Shown: positions 9,331-21,202 of the stretch, piece after piece
Layout: each line of letters starts with the position of its first letter
Position numbering within the stretch: position 1 is the stretch's first letter
Origin: Intestinirhabdus alba
GTDB taxonomy: Bacteria; Pseudomonadota; Gammaproteobacteria; Enterobacterales; Enterobacteriaceae
Direction: 5' to 3'
Assembly (NCBI RefSeq): GCF_009711095.1
Contig: NZ_WMJZ01000002.1
Span: 62,001 to 126,000 of the forward strand
DNA length: 64,000 bases
The notes under the pieces: generated by a model
The model's input: the letters and a program-made list of their open reading frames with translations, nothing else
What the model was told of the DNA's origin: nothing
Database searches by the model: none
Made by a program: the position numbers and the translations under genes

Positions 9331-10497
9331 GTGAAACATTTACATCGCTTTTTTAGCAGCGACGCCTCAGGTGGTGTTGTTCTTATCATAGCCGCAGCGC
9401 TGGCTATGCTGATGGCGAACGTCGGGCTGACCCGCGACGGCTACTTCGCTTTTCTCGATATGCCGGTCGCACTGAAGGTCGGGATGCTCGAGATTGATAA
9501 GAATATGCTGTTATGGATCAACGACGCGCTGATGGCGATATTCTTCCTGCTGATTGGTCTGGAGGTAAAGCGAGAGCTGATGCAGGGATCGTTGGCCAGC
9601 CTGCGCCAGGCCGCCTTTCCGGCCATTGCCGCGCTCGGCGGTATGATTGCTCCGGCGCTACTCTATCTGGCGTTTAACTATGCCGATCCGATCGCCCGGG
9701 AGGGGTGGGCGATCCCGGCGGCGACGGACATCGCCTTTGCGCTGGGAGTGCTGGCCCTGTTGGGAAGCCGGGTGCCGCTGGCGCTGAAAATTTTCCTGAT
9801 GGCGCTGGCGATTATTGACGATCTGGGGGCAATAATAATTATCGCCCTCTTCTATACCCACGATCTCTCAATGATATCGCTGGGCGTGGCGGCAGCGGCC
9901 ATCGCGCTGCTGGCGCTGCTGAACCTGGGCGGGGTAAGGCGCACCGGGATCTATATCCTCGTCGGCGCGGTGCTGTGGACCGCAGTGCTTAAGTCCGGCG
10001 TCCACGCTACGCTGGCGGGCGTTATCGTTGGCTTCTTTATTCCGCTGAAGGAAAAGCACGGCCGCTCGCCGGCGAAGCGCCTGGAGCACGTACTGCATCC
10101 GTGGGTGGCCTATCTGATTCTGCCGCTGTTCGCCTTCGCCAACGCGGGCGTTTCGCTGCACGGGGTAACCCTTAACGGGCTGGCCTCCACGCTGCCGCTG
10201 GGCATTATCGCCGGGCTACTGATAGGTAAACCGCTGGGGATCGGCCTTTTCTGCTGGCTGGCGCTGCGCCTGAAGCTGGCGCAGCTGCCGGAGGGAACCT
10301 GCTATCAGCAGGTTATGGCCGTCGGCATTCTGTGTGGTATCGGATTTACTATGTCGATTTTTATTGCTGGCCTGGCCTTCGGCGGCGTTGACCCGGCGCT
10401 GATTAACTGGGCGAAGCTGGGGATACTGATTGGCTCCCTGCTGTCGGCAGTGGTGGGGTACAGCTGGCTACGCGCGCGTTTAAATGCGCCTTTTTGA
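9331..10497 (+). CDS. nhaA: Na+/H+ antiporter NhaA
   Basis: Inner-membrane electrogenic antiporter that expels Na+ or Li+ in exchange for 2 H+ at alkaline pH. Starting at GTG 9331 ([15 protein letters not shown]) gives 388 residues, exactly the E. coli length; the frame is open to 9304 but CAGAGG lies 10 bases before this GTG. The essential ATDIAFALG and AIIDDLGAI motifs (equivalent to Asp133, Asp163 and Asp164) are present, as is the conserved lysine-containing IGKPLGI segment (Lys300 region). nhaR follows after 63 bases, suggesting an nhaAR operon. Confidence 0.98.
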   Translation: MKHLHRFFSSDASGGVVLIIAAALAMLMANVGLTRDGYFAFLDMPVALKVGMLEIDKNMLLWINDALMAIFFLLIGLEVKRELMQGSLASLRQAAFPAIAALGGMIAPALLYLAFNYADPIAREGWAIPAATDIAFALGVLALLGSRVPLALKIFLMALAIIDDLGAIIIIALFYTHDLSMISLGVAAAAIALLALLNLGGVRRTGIYILVGAVLWTAVLKSGVHATLAGVIVGFFIPLKEKHGRSPAKRLEHVLHPWVAYLILPLFAFANAGVSLHGVTLNGLASTLPLGIIAGLLIGKPLGIGLFCWLALRLKLAQLPEGTCYQQVMAVGILCGIGFTMSIFIAGLAFGGVDPALINWAKLGILIGSLLSAVVGYSWLRARLNAPF

Positions 10498-10560
10498 CCG
10501 CTACAGAAGACGGGGGCGGCCGCGCGCGGTGCCCCTGACGATCCTGTTCAGGGAGAGAAA

Positions 10561-11460
10561 ATGTCTCATATTAACTACAACCACCTTTATTACTTCTGGC
10601 ATGTCTATAAAGAAGGCTCCGTCGTCGGCGCGGCGGAGGCGCTCTTTTTAACTCCTCAGACGATCACGGGCCAGGTTAAGGCGCTGGAGGAGCGGCTGCA
10701 GGGTAAGCTCTTTAAGCGCAAAGGACGCGGGCTGGAGCCCAGCGAATTAGGCGAGCTGGTGTTTCGCTATGCCGATAAAATGTTCACCTTAAGCCAGGAG
10801 ATGCTGGATATTGTGAACTACCGTAAAGAGTCCAACCTGCTGTTTGACGTTGGCGTCGCGGACGCGCTGTCGAAGCGGCTGGTCAGCCGCGTGCTGGATG
10901 CGGCGGTAGTGCAGGAGGAGCAGATTCATCTGCGCTGCTTTGAGTCTACCCATGAGATGCTGCTGGAGCAGCTGAGCCAGCATAAGCTGGATATGATTAT
11001 CTCCGACTGCCCCGTTGACTCCACCCAGCAGGAGGGGCTGTTCTCTATCAAGATTGGCGAATGCGGCGTCAGCTTCTGGTGCGCCAGCCCGCTGCCGGCC
11101 CAGGCGTTTCCGGCCTGCCTGGAGGAGCGTCGACTGCTGGTGCCGGGACGCCGCTCTATGCTGGGCCGCAAGCTGCTGAACTGGTTTAACTCCCAGGGGC
11201 TGAACGTTGAGATTCTGGGCGAGTTTGACGATGCCGCGTTGATGAAGGCCTTTGGTGCCACCCATAACGCCATTTTCGTGGCCCCGACGCTGTATGCCAA
11301 TGATTTTTACGCCGATGCGTCAATCGTGGAGATTGGCCGGGTGGAAAATGTGATGGAGGAGTATCACGCCATCTTTGCCGAACGGATGATCCAGCATCCG
11401 GCGGTGCAGCGTATCTGCAACACCGACTATTCGGCGCTGTTCGCCGCGGCGAGCAAATAA
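10561..11460 (+). CDS. nhaR: LysR-type activator of nhaA, NhaR
   Basis: Sodium-responsive transcriptional activator of nhaA. The 299 residues comprise an N-terminal winged helix ([21 protein letters not shown], with [21 protein letters not shown] as recognition region) and a periplasmic-binding-like effector domain. The E. coli protein begins two residues earlier (MSMSHIN), but here only MSHIN is available and it is preceded by GGGAGAG. It lies 63 bases downstream of nhaA and ends at a terminator shared with convergent rpsT. Confidence 0.97.
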   Translation: MSHINYNHLYYFWHVYKEGSVVGAAEALFLTPQTITGQVKALEERLQGKLFKRKGRGLEPSELGELVFRYADKMFTLSQEMLDIVNYRKESNLLFDVGVADALSKRLVSRVLDAAVVQEEQIHLRCFESTHEMLLEQLSQHKLDMIISDCPVDSTQQEGLFSIKIGECGVSFWCASPLPAQAFPACLEERRLLVPGRRSMLGRKLLNWFNSQGLNVEILGEFDDAALMKAFGATHNAIFVAPTLYANDFYADASIVEIGRVENVMEEYHAIFAERMIQHPAVQRICNTDYSALFAAASK

Positions 11461-11491
11461 CTATCGTCAGCCTCCGGCGAAGGACGGGCAT

Positions 11492-11519
11492 AAAAAAACC
11501 CGCGTTAGCGGGTTTTTTC
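11492..11519. terminator. Bidirectional terminator between nhaR and rpsT
   Basis: AAAAAACCCGC-GTTA-GCGGGTTTTTT: a GC stem flanked by an A run and a T run, functional in both directions between convergent genes. Confidence 0.93.
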
Positions 11520-11541
11520 ACAAAGAGACAACGGCGGGCAA

Positions 11542-11826
<285 letters not shown>

Positions 11827-11830
11827 CTAT

Positions 11831-12115
11831 ATGGACAATTCAAAGGCCGAGGAATATGCCCTTTTAGCCTTCTTTTGTCAATGGATTTGTGCAAATAAGC
11901 GCCGTTTAACAGGCCAGCGCTCGTTACGTAGTGATGGCGCAGGATTCTACCAGCTTGCGGGCCGTGAATACAGCCTTTCCACGATAAAAATGCATGGCCG
12001 CAGCCTGATGCGTCCGATGGCGATGAAAAGCATCTTCTTTCTCTTTCGCCGCATGAATCGCCGGTTAACCTTGACCGCTGTACAAGGTATACTCGGACGA
12101 TTTTCACTGTTTTGA
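11831..12115 (+). CDS. yaaY: Possible YaaY-like ORF in the rpsT-ribF gap
   Basis: The frame contains SLRSDGAGFYQLAG in the middle and ends LTLTAVQGILGRFSLF. Both segments resemble the small E. coli ORF yaaY at the same place. The E. coli start codon is not conserved; the nearest ATG is at 11831, giving 94 residues. The stretch also carries the rpsT promoter and the ribF promoter, so the conservation may reflect DNA signals rather than a protein. No good ribosome-binding site is visible. Low confidence as a real gene. Confidence 0.25.
   Translation: MDNSKAEEYALLAFFCQWICANKRRLTGQRSLRSDGAGFYQLAGREYSLSTIKMHGRSLMRPMAMKSIFFLFRRMNRRLTLTAVQGILGRFSLF
11853..11881 (-). promoter_or_regulatory. Promoter of rpsT
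   Basis: On the minus strand TTGACA (complement of 11876-11881) is followed after 17 bases by CATATT (complement of 11853-11858), about 50 bases before the rpsT start. It is a strong consensus match. Confidence 0.8.
12065..12093 (+). promoter_or_regulatory. Predicted promoter of the ribF-ileS-lspA cluster
   Basis: TTAACC (12065-12070), a 17-base spacer and TATACT (12088-12093) lie 30 bases before ribF. Confidence 0.6.
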
Positions 12116-12122
12116 GCCAGAC

Positions 12123-13061
12123 ATGAAGCTGATACGCGGCATACATAATCTTAGTCAGGCCCCGCACGGATGTGTGCTGACTATTGGTAATTTCGACGGC
12201 GTGCATCGTGGTCATCGCGCGCTGTTGAAAGAACTGCAGGAAGAGGGTCGCCGGCGCGGTTTACCGGTGATGGTGATGATTTTCGAACCGCAGCCGCAGG
12301 AGCTGTTTGCCACGGAAAAAGCGCCGGCGCGCCTGACCCGCCTGCGGGAGAAGCTGCGCTATCTGGCGGAATGCGGCGTAGACTATGTGCTTTGCGTGCG
12401 TTTCAACAGACGCTTTGCGGCGCTGACGGCGCAGGCCTTCATCGGCGAGCTGCTGGTGGAACGGCTCGGCGTGCGATTTCTGGCGGTAGGCGATGATTTC
12501 CGCTTTGGCGCTGGTCGCGCTGGCGATTTCTTGTTATTACAGAAGGCTGGCGCGCGGTATGGCTTCGATGTCGCCAGCACCCGGACCTTCTGCGAAAGCG
12601 GCGTGCGTATCAGCAGCACCGCGGTGCGCCAGGCGCTGGCGCAGGACGATCTGGCGGCAGCTGAAAATTTACTTGGCCACCCGTTTACCCTCTCCGGGCG
12701 CGTAGTGCACGGCGATGCGCTCGGGCGCACCATCGGTTTTCCGACGGCAAACGTCCCGCTGCGGCGTCAGGTTTCGCCGGTGAAGGGCGTCTATGCGGTT
12801 GAAGTCATGGGCCTCGGTGAAAAGCCGCTGCCCGGCGTGGCCAATATTGGCACCCGGCCGACGGTAGCAGGCGTGCGCCAGCAGCTGGAAGTGCACCTGC
12901 TGGACGTTGTAATGGACCTCTACGGTCGCCATATAGATGTAGTGCTGCGTAAAAAAATACGCAACGAGCAGCGATTCGCCTCGCTTGACGAGCTGAAGGC
13001 GCAAATCGCGCGCGATGAATTAACGGCCCGGGCGTTTTTTGGGCTATCAAAACCGGCGTAA
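12123..13061 (+). CDS. ribF: Bifunctional riboflavin kinase / FAD synthetase
   Basis: Makes FMN from riboflavin and then FAD. The 312-residue protein has an N-terminal adenylyltransferase domain with the nucleotide-binding [14 protein letters not shown] (residues 22-35) and a C-terminal flavokinase domain with [13 protein letters not shown] (about residues 200-213) and the later NIGTRPTV segment. It is the first gene of a tight cluster with ileS 32 bases downstream, as in E. coli. Confidence 0.98.
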   Translation: MKLIRGIHNLSQAPHGCVLTIGNFDGVHRGHRALLKELQEEGRRRGLPVMVMIFEPQPQELFATEKAPARLTRLREKLRYLAECGVDYVLCVRFNRRFAALTAQAFIGELLVERLGVRFLAVGDDFRFGAGRAGDFLLLQKAGARYGFDVASTRTFCESGVRISSTAVRQALAQDDLAAAENLLGHPFTLSGRVVHGDALGRTIGFPTANVPLRRQVSPVKGVYAVEVMGLGEKPLPGVANIGTRPTVAGVRQQLEVHLLDVVMDLYGRHIDVVLRKKIRNEQRFASLDELKAQIARDELTARAFFGLSKPA

Positions 13062-13093
13062 GCCTACGAGTTAAATACGGAAACGAGAATCTG

Positions 13094-15910
13094 ATGAGTG
13101 ACTATAAATCCACCCTGAATTTGCCGGAAACAGGGTTCCCGATGCGCGGCGATCTCGCTAAGCGCGAACCGGGGATGCTGGCGCGTTGGACCGATGATGA
13201 TCTGTACGGCATCATCCGTGCGGCCAAAAAAGGCAAAAAAACCTTCATTCTGCATGACGGCCCTCCTTATGCGAATGGCAGCATTCATATTGGTCACTCG
13301 GTTAACAAGATTCTGAAAGACATTATCGTGAAGTCCAAAGGACTCTCCGGATATGACTCGCCCTACGTTCCGGGCTGGGACTGCCACGGCCTGCCCATCG
13401 AGCTGAAGGTGGAGCAGGAGTACGGCAAGCCGGGCGAGAAGTTCACCGCCGCCGAGTTTCGCGCGAAGTGCCGCGAATACGCCGCCGCCCAGGTCGACGG
13501 CCAGCGCAAAGATTTTATCCGACTGGGCGTGCTGGGAGACTGGTCGCACCCGTATCTGACCATGGACTTCAAAACCGAAGCCAATATTATCCGCGCGCTG
13601 GGCAAGATCATCGGTAACGGCCACCTGCACAAGGGCGCTAAGCCGGTGCACTGGTGCGTCGACTGCCGCTCCGCGCTGGCGGAAGCGGAAGTGGAGTATT
13701 ACGACAAAACCTCCCCGTCCATCGACGTGGCGTTCCACGCGACGGATAAAGCGGCGGTGCTGGCGAAGTTCGGCGTGGCCGACGCTACGGGTCCGGTTTC
13801 GCTGGTTATCTGGACCACCACCCCGTGGACGCTGCCGGCCAACCGCGCTATCTCTCTGGCGGCGGACTTCGACTATGCGCTGGTGCAGATTGACGGCCAG
13901 GCGCTGATCGTCGCCGGGGATCTGGTAGAGAGCGTGATGCAGCGCATCGGCGTTAGCGACTACACCCTCCTCGGCAGCGTAAAAGGTGCCGAACTGGAGC
14001 TGTTGCGCTTCAGCCATCCGTTTATGGGTTACGACGTTCCTGCCATTCTTGGCGACCACGTTACGCTGGACGCCGGCACCGGCGCGGTGCATACCGCGCC
14101 TGGCCACGGCCCGGACGACTACGTGATCGGCCAAAAATACGGTCTGGAAACCGCTAACCCGGTTGGCCCGGACGGCACCTATCTGCCGGGAACCTGGCCG
14201 ACGCTGGACGGCGTGAACGTTTTCAAAGCGAACGATATCGTGGTGGCGCTGCTGACGGAGAAAGGCGCGCTGCTGCACGTTGAGAAGCTGCAGCATAGCT
14301 ATCCGTGCTGCTGGCGGCACAAGTCGCCGATTATCTTCCGCGCTACCCCGCAGTGGTTTATCAGCATGGATCAGAAAGGCCTGCGCGCGCAGTCGCTGAA
14401 AGAGATCAAAGGCGTGCAGTGGATCCCGGACTGGGGCCAGGCGCGCATCGAGTCGATGGTCGCCAACCGCCCTGACTGGTGTATTTCGCGCCAGCGCACC
14501 TGGGGCGTGCCGATGTCGCTGTTCGTGCATAAAGAGACCGAAGAGCTGCACCCGCGCGCCGTTGAGCTGATGGAAGAGGTGGCGAAGCGCGTTGAAGTCG
14601 ACGGCATTCAGGCGTGGTGGGATCTCGACCCACGGGAGATCCTCGGCGACGATGCCGACCGGTACGTGAAGGTGCCGGATACGCTGGACGTCTGGTTTGA
14701 CTCCGGCTCCACCCACGCCTCGGTGGTTGACGTGCGTCCTGAATTTGCCGGCCACGCCGCCGATATGTATCTGGAAGGCTCCGATCAGCACCGCGGCTGG
14801 TTTATGTCCTCGCTGATGATCTCCACGGCGATGAAGGGTAAAGCGCCGTATCGCCAGGTGCTGACCCACGGCTTTACCGTTGACGGCCAGGGCCGCAAGA
14901 TGTCCAAATCCATCGGCAACACCGTGTCGCCCCAGGACGTCATGAACAAGCTGGGCGCGGATATCCTGCGCCTGTGGGTGGCCTCCACCGACTATACCGG
15001 CGAGATGGCGGTCTCCGATGAGATCCTCAAGCGTGCCGCCGACAGCTACCGTCGTATCCGTAACACCGCGCGCTTCCTGCTGGCGAACCTGAACGGCTTC
15101 GATCCGCTAAAAGACAGGGTGAAGCCGGAAGAGATGGTGGTGCTGGACCGCTGGGCGGTAGGCTGCGCGAAGGCGGCGCAGGAGGATATCCTGAAGGCCT
15201 ACGAGTCTTACGACTTCCACGAAGTGGTGCAGCGCCTGATGCGCTTCTGCTCCGTTGAGATGGGGTCGTTCTACCTCGACATTATCAAAGATCGTCAGTA
15301 CACCGCGAAGGCGGAAAGCCGGGCGCGCCGCAGCTGCCAGACCGCGCTGTACCATATCGCCGAGGCGCTGGTGCGCTGGATGGCACCGATCATGTCCTTT
15401 ACCGCGGATGAGATCTGGGGTTATCTGCCGGGCGACCGCGAGAAGTACGTCTTCACCGGCGAGTGGTATGAAGAGCTGTTTGGCCTTGACGCCGCCGAGC
15501 CGATGAACGATACCTTCTGGAGCGAGCTGCTGAAGGTGCGCGGCGAGGTCAACAAGGTCATCGAGCAGGCGCGCGCCGACAAGAAAGTGGGCGGCTCCCT
15601 GGAAGCGGCGGTGACGCTGTACGCCGGGCCGGAGCTGGCCGCGAAGCTGACGGCGCTGGGCGATGAGTTACGCTTTGTTCTGCTGACCTCCGAGGCCAGC
15701 GTTGCGGATTATAATGCAGCCTGCGCCGATGCCCAGCAGAGCGAGCTGCTTAGCGATCTGAAGATTGCCCTGAGCAAAGCCGAAGGGGAGAAGTGTCCGC
15801 GCTGCTGGCACTACACCACCGATGTCGGCAAGGTGGCGGAACACGCAGAGATCTGCGGCCGCTGTGTCAGCAACGTCGCCGGCGACGGCGAAAAACGTAA
15901 GTTTGCCTGA
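13094..15910 (+). CDS. ileS: Isoleucyl-tRNA synthetase
   Basis: Class I aminoacyl-tRNA synthetase charging tRNA-Ile, with an editing (CP1) domain. The 938 residues equal the E. coli length. The HIGH motif appears as [13 protein letters not shown] (near residue 58), the editing site as [18 protein letters not shown], and KMSKS as [14 protein letters not shown] near residue 603. The C-terminus carries a zinc-binding CPRC...CGRC motif of the bacterial mupirocin-sensitive type. The stop overlaps the lspA start (TGATG), suggesting translational coupling. Confidence 0.99.
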   Translation: MSDYKSTLNLPETGFPMRGDLAKREPGMLARWTDDDLYGIIRAAKKGKKTFILHDGPPYANGSIHIGHSVNKILKDIIVKSKGLSGYDSPYVPGWDCHGLPIELKVEQEYGKPGEKFTAAEFRAKCREYAAAQVDGQRKDFIRLGVLGDWSHPYLTMDFKTEANIIRALGKIIGNGHLHKGAKPVHWCVDCRSALAEAEVEYYDKTSPSIDVAFHATDKAAVLAKFGVADATGPVSLVIWTTTPWTLPANRAISLAADFDYALVQIDGQALIVAGDLVESVMQRIGVSDYTLLGSVKGAELELLRFSHPFMGYDVPAILGDHVTLDAGTGAVHTAPGHGPDDYVIGQKYGLETANPVGPDGTYLPGTWPTLDGVNVFKANDIVVALLTEKGALLHVEKLQHSYPCCWRHKSPIIFRATPQWFISMDQKGLRAQSLKEIKGVQWIPDWGQARIESMVANRPDWCISRQRTWGVPMSLFVHKETEELHPRAVELMEEVAKRVEVDGIQAWWDLDPREILGDDADRYVKVPDTLDVWFDSGSTHASVVDVRPEFAGHAADMYLEGSDQHRGWFMSSLMISTAMKGKAPYRQVLTHGFTVDGQGRKMSKSIGNTVSPQDVMNKLGADILRLWVASTDYTGEMAVSDEILKRAADSYRRIRNTARFLLANLNGFDPLKDRVKPEEMVVLDRWAVGCAKAAQEDILKAYESYDFHEVVQRLMRFCSVEMGSFYLDIIKDRQYTAKAESRARRSCQTALYHIAEALVRWMAPIMSFTADEIWGYLPGDREKYVFTGEWYEELFGLDAAEPMNDTFWSELLKVRGEVNKVIEQARADKKVGGSLEAAVTLYAGPELAAKLTALGDELRFVLLTSEASVADYNAACADAQQSELLSDLKIALSKAEGEKCPRCWHYTTDVGKVAEHAEICGRCVSNVAGDGEKRKFA

Positions 15911-16407
15911 TGAGTAAACCGATCTTTTCGACAGGAGTGCGCTGGCTGTGGCTGGTGGTGGTGGTGTTGATTATCGATCTGGGCAGCAAGTTCCTGATCC
16001 TCCAGAACTTTGTTCTGGGGGAGACGGTGCCGCTGTTTCCGTCGCTTAATCTGCACTATGCGCGCAACTACGGCGCGGCGTTCAGCTTCCTCGCCGACAG
16101 CGGCGGCTGGCAGCGCTGGTTTTTCGCCGGTATCGCGATCGGCATCTGCGTGCTGCTGGCGGTAATGATGTACCGCAGCAGGGCGACCCAGAAGCTGAAC
16201 AACATCGCCTACGCGCTGATTATCGGCGGGGCGCTGGGCAATCTGTTCGATCGCCTGTGGCACGGCTTCGTCGTCGACATGATCGATTTTTACGTCGGCA
16301 ACTGGCACTTCGCTACCTTTAACCTCGCCGACTCGGCTATCTGCGTCGGCGCGGCGCTGGTGGTGCTGGAGGGGTTTCTCCCCGCCGCCAAAAAACAGCG
16401 GGCGTAA
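15910..16407 (+). CDS. lspA: Lipoprotein signal peptidase LspA
   Basis: Aspartyl signal peptidase II of the inner membrane that cleaves the signal peptide of diacylglyceryl-modified prolipoproteins. It has 165 residues with four hydrophobic helices. The catalytic aspartates lie in [11 protein letters not shown] and FNLADSAI. Its ATG overlaps the ileS stop. Confidence 0.98.
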   Translation: MSKPIFSTGVRWLWLVVVVLIIDLGSKFLILQNFVLGETVPLFPSLNLHYARNYGAAFSFLADSGGWQRWFFAGIAIGICVLLAVMMYRSRATQKLNNIAYALIIGGALGNLFDRLWHGFVVDMIDFYVGNWHFATFNLADSAICVGAALVVLEGFLPAAKKQRA

Positions 16408-16429
16408 GCGCTGATCCATAGCGAACCGG

Positions 16430-16460
16430 GGAGCCAGCGCCGTTCGAGGCTGGCTCCTTT
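16430..16460 (+). terminator. Hairpin after lspA (weak terminator)
   Basis: GGAGCCAGC pairs perfectly with GCTGGCTCC across a 10-base loop and is followed by TTTCTC. It may partly separate ileS-lspA from fkpB-ispH, which start 170 bases later. Confidence 0.5.
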
Positions 16461-16635
16461 CTCATTATCAGGGATGAAATAATAAGCGGAAATGGCGCAG
16501 CCGTTTCGTTATGTTCAGGAAGAGAGCGTCTGCTGACTGCGGGTTCAACCTGTATCCTGACGCTAACGGCGGACAGCCCGCAGCCGGGGCTGCCCGCATC
16601 GTTAATCCATCGATAAAAACATAGAGCAAACCTGC

Positions 16636-17085
16636 ATGTCTAACTCTGTACAGAGCAACAGCGCGGTGCTGGTGCACTTCACCCTGAAGCTCGACGACGG
16701 CTCCCTTGCCGAGTCAACCCGCAACAACGGCAAGCCCGCGCTGTTTCGCCTGGGCGACGGCTCTCTGTCTGAAGGGCTGGAGCAGCATCTGCTGGGGCTG
16801 AAAGCGGGCGATACCACCACCTTTTCCCTGGAGCCGGACGCGGCGTTTGGCGTGTCGACGCCCGATCTGATCCAGTACTTCTCGCGGCGGGAGTTTATGG
16901 ACGCCGGCGAGCCGGAAATCGGGGCCATCATGCTCTTTACCGCGATGGATGGCAGCGAAATGCCCGGCGTGATCCGCGAAGTGAACGGCGATTCCATCAC
17001 CGTTGATTTCAACCACCCGCTGGCCGGGCAAACCGTTCATTTTGCTATTGAAGTGCTGGAAGTCGAACCGGCGCTGGAGGCGTAA
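16636..17085 (+). CDS. fkpB: FKBP-type peptidyl-prolyl isomerase FkpB (SlpA)
   Basis: Cytosolic SlyD-like peptidyl-prolyl cis-trans isomerase of 149 residues, as in E. coli. The FKBP half-domain opens with [19 protein letters not shown]. An inserted-flap chaperone region follows ([16 protein letters not shown]), then the closing FKBP segment [13 protein letters not shown] around residue 125. It lacks the metal-binding tail of SlyD. The spacing to ispH is only 1 base (TAA A ATG), so the two are presumably co-translated. Confidence 0.96.
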   Translation: MSNSVQSNSAVLVHFTLKLDDGSLAESTRNNGKPALFRLGDGSLSEGLEQHLLGLKAGDTTTFSLEPDAAFGVSTPDLIQYFSRREFMDAGEPEIGAIMLFTAMDGSEMPGVIREVNGDSITVDFNHPLAGQTVHFAIEVLEVEPALEA

Positions 17086-17086
17086 A

Positions 17087-18034
17087 ATGCAGATCCTGTT
17101 GGCCAACCCGCGCGGCTTTTGCGCCGGCGTAGACCGTGCTATCAGCATTGTGGAAAACGCGCTGGCCATTTACGGCGCGCCGATCTACGTCCGTCATGAG
17201 GTGGTGCATAACCGCTACGTGGTGGACAGCCTGCGTGCGCGCGGCGCGATTTTTATTGAGCAAATCAGCGAAGTGCCGGACGGCGCGATCCTGATCTTCT
17301 CCGCCCACGGGGTGTCGCAGGCGGTGCGCAACGAGGCGAAAAGCCGCGATCTTACCGTTTTCGACGCCACCTGTCCGCTGGTCACCAAGGTGCATATGGA
17401 GGTGGCCCGCGCCAGCCGCCGCGGCGAGGAGTCGATTCTTATCGGCCACGCCGGACATCCGGAAGTAGAGGGCACGATGGGCCAGTACAGCAACCCGAAG
17501 GGGGGCATGTACCTGGTGGAATCGCCGGAAGATGTCTTTTCGCTGAAGGTGAAAAACGAAGAAAAGCTCTCCTTTATGACCCAGACCACGCTCTCGGTGG
17601 ACGATACCTCCGACGTGATTGACGCTCTGCGCCAGCGCTTTCCGAAAATCGCCGGGCCGCGTAAAGACGATATCTGCTATGCCACCACCAACCGCCAGGA
17701 GGCGGTGCGCCGGCTTGCGGAGCTGGCGGACGTGGTGCTGGTGGTCGGCTCGAAAAACTCGTCGAACTCTAACCGCCTGGCGGAGCTGGCCCAGAGAATG
17801 GGCACCACCGCGTTTCTGATCGACGATGCCGCGGATATTCAGACCGGGTGGGTGAAAGAGGCGAAGTGCGTTGGCGTTACCGCGGGTGCCTCCGCGCCGG
17901 ACATCCTGGTGCAGAACGTCATCGCACGCCTGCAGGCGCTGGGCGGCGGCGAGGCGGTGCCGCTGGAAGGTCGGGAAGAGAACATTGTTTTTGAAGTGCC
18001 GAAAGCGCTGCGTATCGACGCCCGCGAAGTGTAA
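17087..18034 (+). CDS. ispH: 4-hydroxy-3-methylbut-2-enyl diphosphate reductase IspH
   Basis: Last step of the MEP isoprenoid pathway, an iron-sulfur enzyme forming IPP and DMAPP. The ATG at 17087 ([20 protein letters not shown]) yields 315 residues. The frame is open upstream into fkpB but this start fits the family. Three cluster-ligand cysteines are visible: GFCAGV (Cys12), DATCPLV (near 96) and [11 protein letters not shown] (near 197). The E-N-rich substrate pocket ([11 protein letters not shown]) and [11 protein letters not shown] are also present. A terminator follows. E. coli has rihC next; it is absent here. Confidence 0.98.
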   Translation: MQILLANPRGFCAGVDRAISIVENALAIYGAPIYVRHEVVHNRYVVDSLRARGAIFIEQISEVPDGAILIFSAHGVSQAVRNEAKSRDLTVFDATCPLVTKVHMEVARASRRGEESILIGHAGHPEVEGTMGQYSNPKGGMYLVESPEDVFSLKVKNEEKLSFMTQTTLSVDDTSDVIDALRQRFPKIAGPRKDDICYATTNRQEAVRRLAELADVVLVVGSKNSSNSNRLAELAQRMGTTAFLIDDAADIQTGWVKEAKCVGVTAGASAPDILVQNVIARLQALGGGEAVPLEGREENIVFEVPKALRIDAREV

Positions 18035-18053
18035 CAGGCGTACTTTGCTGACG

Positions 18054-18086
18054 AAATGCCGATGCCCCTGGCGTCGGCATTTTTTT
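18054..18086 (+). terminator. Intrinsic terminator after ispH
   Basis: AAATGCCGA / TCGGCATTT nine-base stem followed by a run of seven T. A second hairpin (AACCTCCAG / CTGGAGGTT) follows at 18097-18119. Confidence 0.9.
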
Positions 18087-18317
18087 GTGCACAGAAAACC
18101 TCCAGCCAGGCTGGAGGTTCCGGAAAGCTTTCAGCTTTGAGCCAGCGATAAAAACCTTTTTTGACGGATTGCCGGTAATTAATCCGCCGGCATCCCGCGC
18201 CGGGCAGTTCGCTTGTTATCGGCGCTCCCGCCCGGCGGAGCCTTAGCGGACTTTCAGCCATATAACGGGCCGGGGTCCTTAACCGGCAAAAAGACCGGAC
18301 GTCACGCCAGCGCAGTA

Positions 18318-18459
18318 GCAGCATCGTCCTGGCCGGCGAAACGCTTCTCTTCGCCATCAGACGCCAGGTGCCGGGCACCACCATCAGTTGTGGGAAGAGC
18401 CCGTTGAGCATCTGCTGAACGCGGATAGCCAATCCCTCATTATGGCGAATGCCGTTTAG
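18318..18459 (+). pseudogene. Possible decayed 3' end of an alpha/beta-hydrolase-like gene
   Basis: Between ispH and dapB (640 bases without a gene) two short frames read like a coding tail. One frame gives SSSIVLAGETLLFAI. After a frame change near 18350 another gives QTPGAGHHHQLWEEPVEH, continuing to a stop at 18457-18459. The order of a strand-like segment followed by PGAGHH...WEEP resembles the last part of alpha/beta hydrolases (catalytic His loop). No intact start or upstream domain is visible. It does not resemble RihC, which occupies this place in E. coli. This is an inference from a short stretch. Confidence 0.25.
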
Positions 18460-18662
18460 TCATATTCAGGGTAATGACGAACCGCCACAGCGAATTATTC
18501 TTCCCCCAACGCTGATTGTGCGTGAATCGTGTGGTTTTCGCTGACGGCTATGTTTTTTACTGATATCTCAGACGGTTTATCATTAAATTCTAATTACCGG
18601 CGTTTTCGGCTGGCGGCCTTGTCGCAGGCTGGGTACTCTGAAAACGATTTACCTCATTTTAA

Positions 18663-19499
<837 letters not shown>

Positions 19500-19905
19500 G
19501 AGATATCGTAAATTTTATCAGTAATAATGTCTTTTATTTTATTGAATTAAAAGGGTAATAATTTGTTACTCTTTTATTTTTAACGGGTAAGGGTGTTTTT
19601 AATTGTTAACCCGTTATTATTGCTATTTTTGCGCCGGGTTGTGACGCTGAAGCGGTGATTTTTGACCATCTGGTCCACTTTATGTGGGGCTGATGCATTT
19701 TTTTACGCTATTTGGCACAGGTAAGCGTTTTCCTCGCTAAGTTAGCCCTGCTTTTTAGCCATTAATTCATCACTTTTAAGCCTGGTGCGTGAAATAATAA
19801 TAGAAATACCGCTCCGGAGTTGACTTTTACCTACCTTATCTGCAGAATGCCGCCGTTTGCCAGAAATTCAAGGGTAAGCAGATTTGCATTGCCTTGCACG
19901 ATAGC
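19500..19905. promoter_or_regulatory. AT-rich dapB-carA intergenic control region
   Basis: The 455 bases between dapB and carA contain no gene. The first 120 are strongly AT-rich, suitable for IHF or PepA-type architecture known at E. coli carAB P1. GTAAGCGTTTTCCTCG near 19722 is a weak PurR-like candidate. TTGACTTTTACC...TTATCT near 19819 could be a promoter. The arginine-controlled P2 operators follow as a separate entry. Confidence 0.5.
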
Positions 19906-19944
19906 GGTGCATTAGTATGCAAATAAAGTGAGTGAATATTCTCT
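19906..19944. promoter_or_regulatory. Pair of ArgR boxes at carAB P2
   Basis: Two 18-base boxes in tandem, GGTGCATTAGTATGCAAA and AGTGAGTGAATATTCTCT, separated by 3 bases. The second matches what I recall of E. coli carAB, the first nearly so. They end just before the carA ribosome-binding site, so arginine repression of P2 is expected. Confidence 0.75.
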
Positions 19945-19954
19945 GGAGGGTGTT

Positions 19955-21103
19955 TTGATTAAGTCAGCGCTATTGGTTCTGGAAGACGGAACCCAGTTTC
20001 ACGGTCGGGCCATTGGGGCAACGGGTTCGGCGGTTGGGGAAGTCGTTTTCAATACTTCAATGACCGGTTATCAAGAAATCCTCACTGATCCCTCCTATTC
20101 CCGCCAAATCGTCACTCTTACTTATCCCCACATTGGTAATGTCGGCACCAACGAAGCCGATGAAGAATCTTCCCGGGTTCATGCTCAGGGGTTGGTCATT
20201 CGCGATCTGCCGCTGATTGCCAGCAACTTTCGCGATACCGAAGATCTCAGTACCTATCTGAAGCGCCATAACATTGTGGCGATTGCCGATATTGATACCC
20301 GCAGGCTGACGCGCCTGCTGCGCGAAAAAGGGGCGCAGAACGGCTGCATCATTGCCGGCGACCATCCGGATACCCGGCAGGCGCTGGAAAAAGCGAAGGC
20401 CTTCCCCGGACTGAACGGGATGGATCTGGCGAAGGAAGTGACCACCGCAGAGCCTTACGCCTGGACGCAGGGGAGCTGGTCGCTGACCGGCGGCCTGCCT
20501 GAGGCCCAAAAAGAAGAGGCCCTGCCTTTCCACGTTGTCGCCTACGACTTCGGTGCCAAGCGTAATATCCTGCGTATGCTGGTGGATCGCGGCTGCCGCC
20601 TGACGGTGGTGCCGGCGCAAACTCCGGCGGAAGCGGTGTTGAAAATGAACCCGGACGGCATCTTCCTCTCCAACGGTCCCGGCGATCCGGCACCGTGCGA
20701 TTACGCCATCGACGCGATTCAGAAATTCCTCGAAACGGATATTCCTCTTTTCGGCATCTGCCTCGGCCACCAGCTGCTGGCGCTGGCCAGCGGTGCGAAA
20801 ACGGTCAAGATGAAGTTCGGCCACCACGGCGGTAACCATCCGGTAAAAGATATTGACAATAACACCGTGATGATCACCGCCCAGAACCACGGCTTTGCGG
20901 TTGATGAAGCGTCTATGCCTGCCAACCTGCGGGTGACCCACAAGTCGCTGTTTGACGGCACGCTGCAGGGGATCCATCGCACCGACCGGCCGGCGTTCAG
21001 CTTCCAGGGTCACCCGGAGGCAAGTCCGGGGCCGCACGATGCCGCGCCGCTGTTCGATCACTTTATCGAACTCATTGAGCAGTACCGTAAAACCGCTAAA
21101 TAA
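19955..21103 (+). CDS. carA: Carbamoyl-phosphate synthase small (glutaminase) subunit
   Basis: Hydrolyses glutamine and channels ammonia to CarB for arginine and pyrimidine synthesis. Start chosen at TTG 19955 ([20 protein letters not shown]) behind CTGGAGGG. It gives 382 residues, the E. coli length, and E. coli carA likewise uses UUG. The class I amidotransferase triad is present: Cys269 in GICLGHQ, then [10 protein letters not shown] near residues 353-362. The frame is open upstream to 19928 but without a better start. carB follows after 99 bases. Confidence 0.98.
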   Translation: MIKSALLVLEDGTQFHGRAIGATGSAVGEVVFNTSMTGYQEILTDPSYSRQIVTLTYPHIGNVGTNEADEESSRVHAQGLVIRDLPLIASNFRDTEDLSTYLKRHNIVAIADIDTRRLTRLLREKGAQNGCIIAGDHPDTRQALEKAKAFPGLNGMDLAKEVTTAEPYAWTQGSWSLTGGLPEAQKEEALPFHVVAYDFGAKRNILRMLVDRGCRLTVVPAQTPAEAVLKMNPDGIFLSNGPGDPAPCDYAIDAIQKFLETDIPLFGICLGHQLLALASGAKTVKMKFGHHGGNHPVKDIDNNTVMITAQNHGFAVDEASMPANLRVTHKSLFDGTLQGIHRTDRPAFSFQGHPEASPGPHDAAPLFDHFIELIEQYRKTAK

Positions 21104-21202
21104 TCAGAATCTGTTTAGGCTTTGCTCTGTTCAGGAACGCGACCTTAAACGCGCGCCTGCCGCTGGCTGCAGCCATAAACAGGTTCTCCGGAGAAGAGAA
21201 CC

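Noticed and set aside
9304-9331. Longer NhaA start at 9304
   Set aside because: The family N-terminus begins at the GTG at 9331, which has a ribosome-binding site and gives exactly 388 residues.
13064-14869. 601-codon open frame antisense to ileS
   Set aside because: It covers the highly conserved ileS coding strand; it has no start signal or family resemblance.
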